A stretch of DNA of 64,000 nucleotides from Sphaerulina vaccinii (Eukaryota; Ascomycota; Dothideomycetes; Mycosphaerellales; Mycosphaerellaceae): contig JAKUDP010000007.1 of NCBI GenBank assembly GCA_022570795.1, positions 124,001 through 188,000 of the forward strand, read 5' to 3'. Positions 22,560 through 33,716 of the stretch are shown here, one piece after another (position 1 is the stretch's first letter; the number at the start of each line of letters is the position of its first letter). The notes below the pieces were generated by a model. It had not been told where the DNA came from and ran no database searches. It was given only the letters and a program-made list of their open reading frames with translations. The translations under genes and the position numbers were made by a program.

Positions 22560-23366
22560 ATCGTAGCCTAGTCTTGTAGTTATACTTGTCCTGCGAGGTG
22601 ATATGAGTGACGTGGGCTCAGTGAAGATCGCAGGCTGATACTACTGTAGGTTATATAGCTCTTCCTGAGCTCGTAAGCAGTTCAGCTAATCCTCCGGTCG
22701 AGGCTGTTCTATATGAAGAGCCCCAGTGGATGGGATTCAGCGGAAGTTGGTCAGCAAAATGAAGCCTCGTCCGTGTAAGCGATAGGCAATCACTCAATGA
22801 GCCCGGGAAGAAGCGAACGAGGTGGAAGAAGTGATGTTGCACATCCAACATAGAGCTTCCATGTTGGCCGCTGCAGCTGAGGGCAGGATTCAATGGCGTG
22901 AGGGGCCATGTGGAACCTGGCAGATGGAGCTCTTGAGTAATCAGAGATCAGCATCAGCAGCGATACCCATATATACATGATCTTCTTCGGTGAAGTGAAG
23001 TGAAAAGTGAAGAAGGTGGTGATGGTACGGTACGCGGGTGGACTGCAGTCGGGTGAACTTCGCTAACCCGAAAACCCCGAAGCAGATGAACAGCAACAAC
23101 AACAACAACATCTCCCCTCATCCCAGCTACAGTGAACCACGCAAGACCGATCGCTACTGGCACTCGAAGACTCCGACGCGAATACAACCAACGCCAAACA
23201 GTCGCCATATCGGCATATCCTCGAACGCCATGGATTCTCGTGGTGATGAGATTGTCATTCAGAGAAATCTAGCTCTGGACAATGATATGCCACAGTCAAC
23301 GAGGCCAACACTATACCTGGATGAGCTGCTTGCAGAGACGCTGCGGATGTAGGCTTTAGATCAGGC
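22560..23366. other. Intergenic region with an AAC microsatellite
   Basis: No convincing gene is seen. A short AAC run (about 23091-23110, CAACAACAACAACAACATC) lies in the middle. A small plus-strand frame ending at 23352 starts MDSRGDEIVIQRN but shows no supporting motif. Confidence 0.4.
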
Positions 23367-24181
23367 TCACGCCTCCTCCAACAGCTTCTGCCATGTCAGC
23401 GGAAACCTCTTCTGCAATGCGCGTCTTAGAACACGAGCCGCTCCGAGCACAGCATCGTGACGTGTGGCTGGTCTGGCAGGCGCAGTGCGACCTGCAGCGA
23501 CATGGCGCGGTCTTTTGGCTATACCACGCATGGCAGAGGCGGGCAGGCCTGGACGGGCGAATACATCGGGCACACTCTCTACCGCTTCGAAGAGGATCAG
23601 ACCAAGTCGTATGTCGTCTTTGGCTTCTGTAAGCATGAGATCTGTGCCCACATCTGTATTATCGAGGATGAGGGTGGGATCAGTGTTGTCTGTTTGTGTT
23701 GATAGCCTTTCGATGGCTGTATTCACTCGCGCAAGCTGGGCGACTGTTCTGGCGAGCACAAGAGCACGTTCATGGTCTTTGGAAATAGGTGCAGTCATGG
23801 TAAGCTCTGAGACCATTGAGAGGTAGGTGATGATTAGATCTTCAGGAGCACTCTTCTCAGATCTTATGTGCACGAAGACGATATGGAGATCATTTGGCAG
23901 CTGTCTGCTCTGTCCAAGGAGCACACATGTCTCACAACGACAGTTTGCTGAACTGCTACCAATGTCTTTGACATATGTGAAGACTTGAGCAATCCCAAGC
24001 AGCGCCTGCATGAGATACGCATAGCTCTGGCAGGCGCTCTTTGTTCGTAGCGACTGCTCCTAGCTGACACGATGCACTTTCCTACCGTTGAAGGGCAGCC
24101 GTATAGCGACAGCTTCCTTACGACTCCTGAAACATCATCGAGAACATCAACATCAGCACCATCCAGTGACGCCTTTGGCAT
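23367..24181 (-). CDS. Hypothetical protein, two exons
   Basis: Joining 24181-24122 to 24059-23367 across a 62-bp intron (GTAAGG donor, GCTAG acceptor) gives 250 residues in a single frame, beginning MPKASLDGADVDVLDD. The middle contains YLMQALLGIAQVFTYVKD and a Cys cluster CRCETCVLLGQ, followed by a long helical region (HERALVLARTVAQLARVNTAIERL). The C-terminus is basic (RVLRRALQKRFPLTWQKLLEEA). The helical region recalls C-terminal parts of some fungal secondary-metabolite regulators, but no DNA-binding domain is present and I do not claim that family. The gene is divergent from the GH17 gene, with only about 235 bases between the starts. Confidence 0.5.
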
Positions 24182-24416
24182 TGCATGAAAGTGGCACGTG
24201 GCACGACGTGACCTGGCATATTCTTACGCTTCCAAACGACAGGCTTCCCTGCCATACGGGAACCTTGCTGGAACCTGAACTCCGAGCGAAGCCGCCAACA
24301 AAATTTCAGGTCTGTCACCAGACTTACGACCTCACCTCATGTCCATAGCACTCTGATCTGCATCAATATCACACTCGTTCTTCCAGTCACTCGCTAAACC
24401 AGACCCAGAAAACAGA

Positions 24417-25473
24417 ATGATGCATACATTCCTCCTGGCAGCCCTCGCAGGGCTCAGCGCCGCTCAGGATGTCATACGCGGCTTCAACTCCGGTGGAATA
24501 GGTCCAAATGGCATAAAATTCCAGGCAGAGTTCGAAGCGGAGTTCAACAGGCTCAAGAGTCTTCCAGGTCCTGGTCCATACACTTCGGTTCGACTGTTCA
24601 CCATGATACAAGCCAGTACGGCGAATGATCCGGTCCTTGCTATACCAGCTGCAATCTCGACCAAAACATCTCTCCTGCTGGGAATGTGGGCAAGTGCTGG
24701 GCAAGATGCCTTCAATCAGGAGCTGACTGCTCTGGGGAGGGCGATCGAACAGTATGGTACGTGATTCAGCGCTCTACACGCTGAGAAATACCTCTTTACT
24801 GAACACATCGTGCAGGCCAGGCGTTCATCGATCTCATTATCGGCATATCCGTAGGCTCAGAAGATCTGTACCGCGTCACACCTACGGGGATCGCCAATAA
24901 GGCTGGCATAGGATCCTCGCCAGATGAGCTCGTGAAGTATATTCAGCAGACTCGTGACAAGCTCAACGGCCACGATGACTTGCAGAACAAGATCGGCCAT
25001 GTAGATACTTGGACTGCTTGGGTCAATGAGACCAACTACCCAGTCACGGATGCCGTCAATTGGATCGGCATGGATGGTAAGTCCTCACTCCAGAACTCCT
25101 TCTTCTTTCGAGGCAGCCAGACTAACATATCCCAGGCTACCCATACTACGAAACAGTAAACGACAACACTATCGACAATGCCGCAAACCTCTTCTTCCAA
25201 TCTTACAACACCACGGTCAACGTCTCCAAAGGCAAGCCTGTTTGGGTGACAGAGACTGGTTGGCCTGTAGTTGGACCCACGTCCGGCAAGGCTGAGGCTA
25301 CTGTCGAGAACGCCAAGAAGTACTGGGACACCGTGGCTTGTCGACTATTCGGAAACATCAATACGTGGTGGTTCACCCTGGACGACACGAAGAAGGATCC
25401 GAATGAGATCTCATTCAGTACTATTGGTCCGAACTTGGGAGATCCGTTGTTTGATTTGACGTGTCCTGCATAA
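24417..25473 (+). CDS. Secreted GH17 beta-1,3-glucanase / glucan 1,3-beta-glucosidase
   Basis: Exons 24417-24756, 24816-25076 and 25136-25473 give 312 residues, the usual GH17 length. A signal peptide (MMHTFLLAALAGLSAAQ) precedes the mature start DVIRGFNSGG, where the first beta strand of the barrel should begin. Expected catalytic residues are Glu240 in WVTETGWPVVGP (nucleophile) and Glu129 in GISVGSEDLYR (proton donor). The C-terminal INTWWFTLDD block is typical of the fold. GH17 enzymes hydrolyse or transglycosylate beta-1,3-glucan in the fungal wall or in host callose. No GPI signal or Ser/Thr tail follows the catalytic domain, so the enzyme should be freely secreted. Both introns are 59 bp. 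Confidence 0.92.
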
Positions 25474-26406
25474 GCAAGGGCTGAGAGAGGCACGAGAGGA
25501 GGACGAACCTGCGTGAGGATTGCGTGGATGGATGTAGGATGTTGGAAGACCAACAAGACGCATGATAGGCTTTGACCTTGGCCAGGCTGAAGCGCACTGA
25601 AAAGCCGAGTAGCAACATGACAGCACAATGGCGGAGTGCCTGTATAGATCATAATCATCATTTACCCATACTCTTGTGCTCGTAGACTTGGACGACGTTG
25701 ATATTGATGTCTCGGTAGACGCATACCACACCACGCTAGCCAGATTCAAACATCCTTGCAATCGCGTGTCTCGGCGCTACCGACGCGTATTTGAACTTCA
25801 GCTCCATCATCAAGTTGTTCAACTTCCATCTTCGAAATGGATCTTCACCCTCGCTCACCCTCACAATTGATAACATATGGCTGTCGAACACGACCGTGGC
25901 GCGTCCTTGCTCTTTGAGACCAAGACACAAAGATGCGATCGCACGCGTCACTCTCGGCCAAGACCACGTCCTCTGCAGGATGGTGTCGGTTCAAGTGTGA
26001 AACTTGTCGTTCGACGCGCCATCATTCGAAAGTACTCAGACAATTGTGGGCGTTATTGCAATACAGGCACACTTTCTAACATGTAGCTGTTTATTAGAAG
26101 CTCAGAGCAAAAAGATGTCTGGTTCCGAACATCCGACTACCAAGAATCTCAAGAGTCTGGAGCTTTGCACGCTCCAATCGTGGTTTGGTGTCCTGATGGC
26201 ATATCCCGAAAGTGGCTGGCTGATCATATTTGGGCTACATTTTCCAAAAGGGTGTAGCGTGGACGCCACAGCGGCACGTACCAGATCAAGTATTCTCGAC
26301 CTTCATCTCCTGGTTGCCACGCGACTAACAGCAGTCTATCAGGACATATGGAAAAAGGGCATACGCTGTGCGATTCCGGAAGCACTGCGTGTGCGTGAGA
26401 CCAAGT
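25474..26406. other. Intergenic region, possible missing 5' exon of the SGNH gene
   Basis: No gene is recognised. A long open frame (26004-26441) overlaps the first SGNH exon in another phase and has no motif. Because the SGNH protein lacks a signal peptide with the start chosen below, an upstream signal-peptide exon may be hidden here. Confidence 0.35.
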
Positions 26407-28468
26407 ATGCCGGGCCACGAACGAGAGAAGCGGCAAGATGAGGCCGGGGTGCCATTGCGGATTATGATAGCTGGGGACTCTATCAGTAAGTCAGAAGGCC
26501 TCACAGTACCGAGACATTGCAGGATCGGTCATCACGAGGACGAGAGAACCACTCCGAACTCTGCAGGGACCCGCATGCTAACGTTGAGTATAGCACATGG
26601 GCAGGAAGCAGACTTCACTTGGCGATATCGCTTATGGGAATGGCTCAAGAGCACAGATGTTGCATTCGACTTGGTCGGACCCTACAAAGGTGCGTAGCAG
26701 CTATCATGAAACGCAGCTCGATCTTAATAAGCTCACTGGCCCTCAAGGGACTGATATGCCCATGCAACCTATGCTACCACAACCTCCAAGACCTACTGAA
26801 GTTCCCGATATACCATTCTGGAATGATCCGAACTACTCCGGCACAGGACCGCACCGCATAGACTGGGGATATTCAGAAGAGGCCTCCAAGGACTTCGACA
26901 ACGACCACTTCGCAACGTCTGGCTACCAGACAAAGCTCGCGACAGAAGTCATATATGATCGCGTGCACGAATACAAGCCAGACGTGCTACTTGTACTACT
27001 TGGCTACAACGACTTAGCATGGATCTGTGACAAATGGATCAACTTCGAATGCGAGGATGCAGATCTCCCGGATCGACTCCTCGTGAGCATGGAGAAGCTT
27101 GTGTTCGAAGCTCGTAGAGCCAATCCTCAGCTCAAACTTGCCATTGGCAACATCGTCCATCGCACGATGTTTCGAAAAGACATTACACGAAACACCAACA
27201 CCTACAACGAGCTTCTGAGAGAAGCTGTGCCCAGGTGGAGTACACCCGATTCACCTATACACTACGTTGATGTGGCGAGTATGTACTCCTGCGGACCTGA
27301 TGTACCGTGTCCAGCGGGGTTTGATGGCCTTCACCCAAGCAGATTTGGCGAGTACCAGGTAGCTCACGCATTCTCGAAAGTGATGGTGGAGCAGCTCTCG
27401 ATCGGGAGGCCTCCTCTGGTGCAGATCCCTGCATTAGAGTCTCTTCCTACACGAACAATGCCTCCGCCTACTAACATTGTAGCCAAAGGAGCACCAATGG
27501 GCATCCAGCTTACATGGGATCGAAAATACGGCATTACGATATACGAAGCGGCTTGGAGAAAGCAAGGCACGATGGCGTGGGAAGCTTATCAGCAATACCG
27601 GAACATGACGACTACTGTACTCCCAGAAGCTGGATTGACCTACGAGTACCGATTACGTGCATGCTATGGAGACAATTGCAGCGATGAGTGGTCCGAGATC
27701 GTGACTGCTACTTCGGAAAGAACTACCGCGCCTCCACCAATCGATATCCGGACGAGAGCCACAGCTACGGGTTTCGACATCAGCTGGTTACCTCCAGCAG
27801 GGTCGTGGAACATCTCGCAGTACGAGATCATGTTTGGCTATCCTGGCGCTGTACTCGGTATGGAAAGGGTTGGATCCTACGGCCTCAATGGGAGCATCAT
27901 CGGATCATATTTCTATGGAAATATCACCGCATTCCAGCCCGGAGAGATCAAGTCGATAAAGATGGCTACATGGACAGAACCTGAAGGAGGAAGCATATAT
28001 CAAGAGGCTCGTCCAATCGTTGTAGGAGGCGGAGAACCGGACGCTCCAACATCGTTACAACTGCACTACGACAGAGACAATGTCGTAGCAACATGGCAAC
28101 CATCGAAAGGTGCAGCAGGCTATGAGATCTTCTACGAAACAGAAGCACCTGGTCCAAATGGGTTCGTGTGGAGCACACCCTTGCTCGCATACCTTCCTCA
28201 ACAGACTCTCGCCTTATCTGAGGCTGTGCTTTCGCGGCGAACAACGGTTTGTGTGTCGGCTGTCAATGGCGAGCTGCAGTCTACACCGACTTGTTCTGAG
28301 ATTGGGCAATCTAGACTGGACAGCTATCCTCAGGATACATACACTAGGAGCTTCGTGTATTGGGGAGCGGTGTTTGCGGCTTTGCTGATGCTGTTGATGT
28401 ATATGCTTTCTCAAAAGTTCTCGAAGGGGAGGCCTAAGATTAATAGGAAGAGCTCGGAGCGGATATAA
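26407..28468 (+). CDS. Membrane-anchored SGNH/GDSL hydrolase with fibronectin-III-like repeats
   Basis: Exons 26407-26485, 26594-26689 and 26748-28468 give at least 631 residues. The first splice rebuilds IAGDSITHGQEADFTWRYRLWEWL, in which Ser25 of GDSI is the nucleophile. GYNDLAW supplies the block III Gly/Asn, and FDGLHPSRFG the catalytic Asp and His. Three FN3-like beta repeats follow, starting near PPPTNIVAKG, APPPIDIRTR and DAPTSLQLHY. Near the C-terminus SFVYWGAVFAALLMLLMYML is a single membrane helix with a short basic tail (KGRPKINRK). This topology puts the hydrolase outside the cell, where such enzymes deacetylate or de-esterify polysaccharides or lipids. The chosen ATG gives no signal peptide, so the true start is probably in an upstream exon. 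Several NXS/T sites support an exported domain. Confidence 0.8.
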
Positions 28469-28585
28469 GCGAGAAGGAAGATGCTAGTAGATGAGTCCAA
28501 TTCTAATGTGTATCTACAAGGAGCGACGTCAACAGCCCTCATTTCTCTGTCCATCGTCCGGGATGTCTCAACGAGATGGTAGCTT

Positions 28586-31500
28586 CTACATATCCGGAAA
28601 CGTAGTCCTCCGCCGTACTCTACTACTATGCTGCGCAGGCGCCGCCATCGAGTACTGCTGCTGATAATCATTCGCATAAGCTCGCGCAGGTACAGTGAGA
28701 TACGCATCTTCTCCGCCTGGCAATCGTCGGTATCCTGTGGAACGAGGACTCATGATAAACTTCCGTAGCCAAGATTTGAAACTTTCGAGCGAGCCCGCCC
28801 ACCACAAGCTGCCAGCTAAAACGAACAAGGTGAGGGGAATGGCTACAACCCAGAACACCCATTGGTGATAGTGCATATTTCTGACATCTGATGTGTTCAT
28901 TCCGAGGATCGTTGCCACGGATGACAGTGGAAGGAATATGATTGTGACGACGGTGAACACCATGATGAGCGACTCTTGCCGATCTTTGTTCGTGTCGATC
29001 TCGCTTAAGTGCCATTCTCCAAGCTCTCTCACGAGCCTCTGTAGTGCTTGGTACTGGTCGATTCGGGTCATAATGTTGTTCCTGGTCTTCTGGAGTACAT
29101 GAGCATCTCTTGAAGGACCGTGTCTTTGAACGTCGGCTTCATCGAGCTCCTGTATGTTACGAATGAAAGCGTTTGTGACTTTCAGCTGATCTGTGAGCAT
29201 ACTAACGACCGCCTGTAGCTCTTGTTGAAAGGCACGAATGCTTCTTTGGTGGGATCTTGTCGCAGAGTCGTCAATCATGATTGATTTCTGAACGCATATT
29301 AGTGAGGGCAAGAAGTGAAAGGCTACGTGGGGAACTTACAAGCTGTTGATAATACTCGTAGTATACCTGCAACATTTGTGGTGCACCACCCATGATATCT
29401 TGACTGAGGTTCTCTAGCATGAGCGCCGCGAGCCCGGTAGGCGAACAGATCTCAAAGTCCTCAAGGGATACTTTACGGAAATGTGCTGCTAGAGCTTGAT
29501 CGCCCTGGTCTAGTGAGCTACATGCGTTACTCACCTGCAGCAGAGCCGAAGTGATTGGCGAGACGTCTGGCATGCTCGAAGATACTTGCGCCCTTGTGAC
29601 CAGAACGAAAGTGCTGTGGAGGTACAACCAAGCCTTGGCGAAGTGCTCTCGTGATGTGGTGAGCGCATCTTCGTGTCCAGCCATTGCAGTCTCCAGCGCG
29701 CGCATTCGAGGGATGATCTGAGTGCAGAGATGTTCAATGAAAGCCTTTCCAGCTAGCTCATCATCGCTCGGATTGTGAGAACGCTTCAAGAACCTCTTCC
29801 TCTGAATCAGCACTGAAATCGCACCCCAGAACTTGCGCGTTAGGATGTGGTCGAAGTCCAGTGGCCAGAAGAAGCCAAACATATACCTGCTCAGTATCGC
29901 GATCCATCGCTTCTGCTGTGCGGTATCGGCGCCTGGGAGTTCCAGCAGTGGCTCAGCTATGGCATTATCTAAGTTCAGGCCATCAATCACGTCCTGTAGA
30001 CTTGCTTCTGGCAGCGACCCATATGTCTCTTTTACAGCCGTTTTCCCAGCGTTCAGAAGTGACTGGTGAAGCGAATCAGCTAAGTCATGCAGAGCGTTTG
30101 GTGCATTCTGAACACTGTGGTTAAGAAGTGCCATATCATGCATTGCAGAAGGCTCCAGAGTTGAAGTTCCATGATGTGACTCGGCAAACAGTGTTCGAAC
30201 TTCGTTTAATCCTTTCCTGTACTCCGTATCGGAGGTTGAGACGTTGAAGAATGTAGTGAGCGTATGGCCTGCCTTCGAAGCTTGCTCATGAATGCTTGCC
30301 CAATCCAGGTGAGAAATTTGTCTACCGGCGTACCTGAAACCGATGCCAGATGCTTGTAAGTGGCCCGCTGATACACGCGTTGCAAAGGTAGAAACGAAGT
30401 CAAGCCAACTTGTGACTTGGTCGGCGGGGACGCTCCATCTCTTCGTCGAGCCAGCTTCCACAGTAATATAGGATTTCGCAGACGCTTCTGGTAACTTCTT
30501 GACTTGATCGCCCTTCAGCTCATCAAAAGTTAGGCTGCTACAGGTCAGCATGAAGTGATTGTTGATGATGAGGCACCAACAAGTGGCGATATGAAGATAG
30601 CTGTCTTGTAAAGGTGGAGACATATGTGCAATGACCTGCGATCGTTCTCGGGCCTGGCTTGCGATTTGCGTGTAAGACTGTAGCAGTGGTCGTATCGGAT
30701 ACTCAGGCGATTCGGCGTCCAGCAGCTGGGATTGATGTTTCCCTAGGTAAAGACATGGGACGGAGAAGAGACACATTGAAGACGGTGAAACAGGCCCGTA
30801 GACGCCACCCTCTTTGCCACGGCTTTCTGAGTTGATCTCGGCGATATAGAACGGAGTCATGTCTCGTCCATAACGAGACTTCTTCTCGTATTGCTTCTGC
30901 GCCCTAGAAAGAAATTCCTCTACATGCTGCGCTTGTAGGCTTGATAGACACGCAGCGGCACCGGCTTGGCACTGGAACTCCTCAAAGCTCATCTGGGCGC
31001 GCTTCAGATGCACCCAGTTGGCAAGCGCCGGAGGGCTCTCTGACGGAGGAGGAAGAGGGCGAGGCTGCAAGGCTAACTCCGCACCCAGATTCCACTCCTC
31101 GAAAGGTTTGGTTAGCCACCTGGATGCTGCGAACCGATGGTCCTGTACCATGCCACGAGTAGGTAAGGGCGCATGTCGTCCGCCGCTTGACGCGTGTTCA
31201 GTCTTCTCATTCTTGATGTTCAATCCTTTGGAACTCGTTGTTGCTAACGGCATCGACGGTAATAAGAAGTCCTCGAAAATCAAATCTTGATCGTCGTCGT
31301 AGTCGTAGTCATGCTGTTCTGATGGCGTGGAAGACAGTATCTCCGATACATTGCTGTTAACTGATCGCGTCCTCTCCTGACGTTGGTCATGCCTGTCCAA
31401 ATGGCCGCGAGGGTTAACTTTGTGCTGCTCGCTGATCTTGATCACCTCATCGATCTGCTCCTTCTCCAACGCAAAGGGTATGACAATGAAAGACTCTTCC

Positions 31501-33176
31501 TCCTCAAATGGATATCCAAGGTCCGTAACGGCCTCGATACGGGCAAGCCGTCTTGGCATGCGTGTCTTGCCTCCTTGGGCTCTAGTCGCGGTCCTGTGAC
31601 GTCCAGTCATTGGTGCCTTCCCACTGGATACGGAGATGCCGTGATCATCGCTACGTTCTTCCGGACTACCTCGTGGCGACACAGTTCTTCCAGAACTGGA
31701 AGATGTATCGGGAAATGTGACGAGTGATCGACTGCTGGACCGCCTCCGTGACCGTGAACGCTCGTGGCGATCTTCAGGATCCATCCCAGTCTGTTCTGGA
31801 GATTCCGCGATCGGGGCATGATCAGGTTCACGATTGTCATTGTCGGACCCATCAGGTGGATCATGATGAGAGGGCCCAGGCTTAGTGTGCAAGTACAGCT
31901 CTCCCTCTTTCTCTCTCCTGTGAGTTTCTTGAATTCCAGCCTTGTGTTTGGCTGCTCGCTGCTTGCGGTCGTGTTCTGCAACTGCGGCCTTCTCAGCAGC
32001 CTCCTTCCTTTCGCGATCTTGGCGGACTCTACGCTCCCAGTCTTCCTCGATGCGTCTCCTCCGCTCCTCGACCTCGCGCTCTGCGCGTTCACGTTTGGAA
32101 TCTGCGGCTAATGCTTCAAGTTTGATTTGATTGCGGATCTTCCCGACCTCCGACCTCCATTGCCTCTCTGGAGAAAGCTGTCTACGCTCTCTCACTTCCA
32201 TTTGATCATCATACGGCAATATATAAGATCGCCTACGCGACCGCGATCGCCCGTACCCGTGCTCGAGCGCCATATCTGCTAGCTCTGCAGAGAGTTGGTC
32301 GTTCAGGCCTGATCCTCTGCTTCTGTGCCTCCTCGGCGATCGATGAGGCGATCCACGAGGAGATGCACGGTGCATGTTCTCCACAGCCGGGTAAGGCGGA
32401 TATCCAGGATATGGGCGAGTGCCAATTGCGCCTGTGCGGACTGGTGACCCACGAGGCGATGCACGTCGCCGCGAGCTGTCCACAGCAGGGTACGGCACGT
32501 ACTGAGGATATGGCATGTATTGTGGGTGTGTCATCTCAGGCGACCTTGGTGAGTCATTATCATCATGACGGAGCCTATTGTAGACATTAATTACTGGCGC
32601 GGTTCTGGCTCCTGTAGCTCTGCTTCTACTTCGAGCGCCCATGTACAGAGGTGGTGAAGGTGATCGACGTCTTCTGTCACCTCGAATGTACAAAGGCGGT
32701 GAAGGTGGTCGATTAAATCGCGGTCTGTCGAGGTCGAAGGCTTCATCTCGCCAGAGAGTAGAGGATTGTCGCAGTGGTCGACCATACGCGTCGAAGGGCT
32801 CGTCACTCCAGAAAGCGCCACCATCGCTTCGGCCCCTGCTACGGGTATCAGGCGGAGAGTATCTGCGTGGTCTGCGTCTATACTGGTCGAGGTCATCTTC
32901 GAAGCGCACCCGGATCGGACTGCTATTCACGTCGAAGTATGGAGATGGAACGTTTGTGGCTCTCGGCCGTGCAGGATCGCCCGCGAAAATGACCACAGGA
33001 GGCTGCTGCTGCTGCTGCTGCTGATTGCTTGCAATAGTGACTCTGGTCCTCTCCCCAGAAGTGGCAGTCGTCACTGCTGGCTCGGTATCAGTTCTCTGCG
33101 GTACGCGTCGGCGAGAGATTTGGCGAGCTGCGCTGCCGGCATAGTCTTGATTCTCATCGCCGTAGTATGCTGCCAT
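28586..33176 (-). CDS. Giant CorA-like membrane protein with long disordered N-terminus
   Basis: Exons 33176-29340 and 29287-28586 (52-bp intron) give 1512 residues. Roughly the first 600 residues are disordered: a poly-Gln tract, Arg/Ser/Pro-rich repeats (ASPRGSP, RSPRRHRSRGSG) and a charged coiled coil (RERAEREVEERRRRIEEDWE). A globular middle of about 600 residues follows. The last exon encodes a long helix and two membrane helices (IMVFTVVTIIFLPLSSVATI and WVFWVVAIPLTLFVLAGSLW). Between them lies GMNTSDV, matching the Gly-Met-Asn selectivity motif of CorA/Mrs2 metal channels. The GMN and helix order support a CorA fold, but the rest is far larger than bacterial CorA (about 320 residues). 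A magnesium-channel role is therefore likely but not proven; a signalling or surface-sensing role is possible. Confidence 0.8.
33003..33024. repeat. CTG/CAG microsatellite encoding poly-Gln
   Basis: About seven CTG units on the plus strand encode the QQQQQQQ run near residue 55 of the CorA-like protein; length variation here would change the protein. Confidence 0.85.
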
Positions 33177-33716
33177 TCCAGGACTCCGCAGCTTGTGAAT
33201 GTGTCAAACTTGAGATACTGGTAGAATATTAGCGCGGGCACAGATGTCATAGTAGAAAGTGCAGTTGCAGAGATCGAAATCGAGGCGGGCTCAGCTGAGA
33301 TTGAGACCGAGTTCGCGGCTTGATCGATTGTTACACTGCATCTGCAGGCTACATTCGGCGCCTATACCGCATCCGTACATGTTCTGCATATTAGTTTTGA
33401 CACCTGCAGAATCCTGCGGTCAGAGCGGACTTGTAACGCATGCTTTGGCCTCTGAACAGCTGGGACCGCTGCGAGCTGGCACACCCAATTCGAAGTGGCA
33501 GGACAGCTAACGAAAGGTCAAGTTGTCCTTTGGTGGTCCGATGGCTACGATAGAAGTTGTTGTTGTTGAGGTTAAGATGAAATGTGGTGGACGAACACCA
33601 GCGAGGAAGGCCAGTCTTGGCATCGTCATGTTCTCTCTTCGCGTCAGAATCGCGTTCAGCCCTTCTTTGATCCTTACACTTTCACTCACAACCGACACCA
33701 TCATGTAATTAACAAC
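33177..33716. other. Bidirectional promoter region
   Basis: This separates the divergent CorA-like and DNA ligase I genes. A frame continuous with the ligase reaches back to 33582 but lacks ligase-like sequence. No operator could be recognised. Confidence 0.5.

Noticed and set aside
23038..23352. Plus-strand frame starting MDCSRVNFANPK
   Set aside because: It is low-complexity Asn-rich from the AAC repeat, with no splice support or motif, and may be leader sequence only.
24072..24188. Plus-strand peptide MHFPTVEGQPYSDSF..
   Set aside because: It reads well but overlaps the better supported two-exon minus-strand gene, and it is only 38 residues.
19733..28468. Secondary-metabolite gene cluster (FAD oxidase plus neighbours)
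   Set aside because: No PKS, NRPS, terpene synthase or tailoring set is present; one FAD-linked oxidase is not enough.
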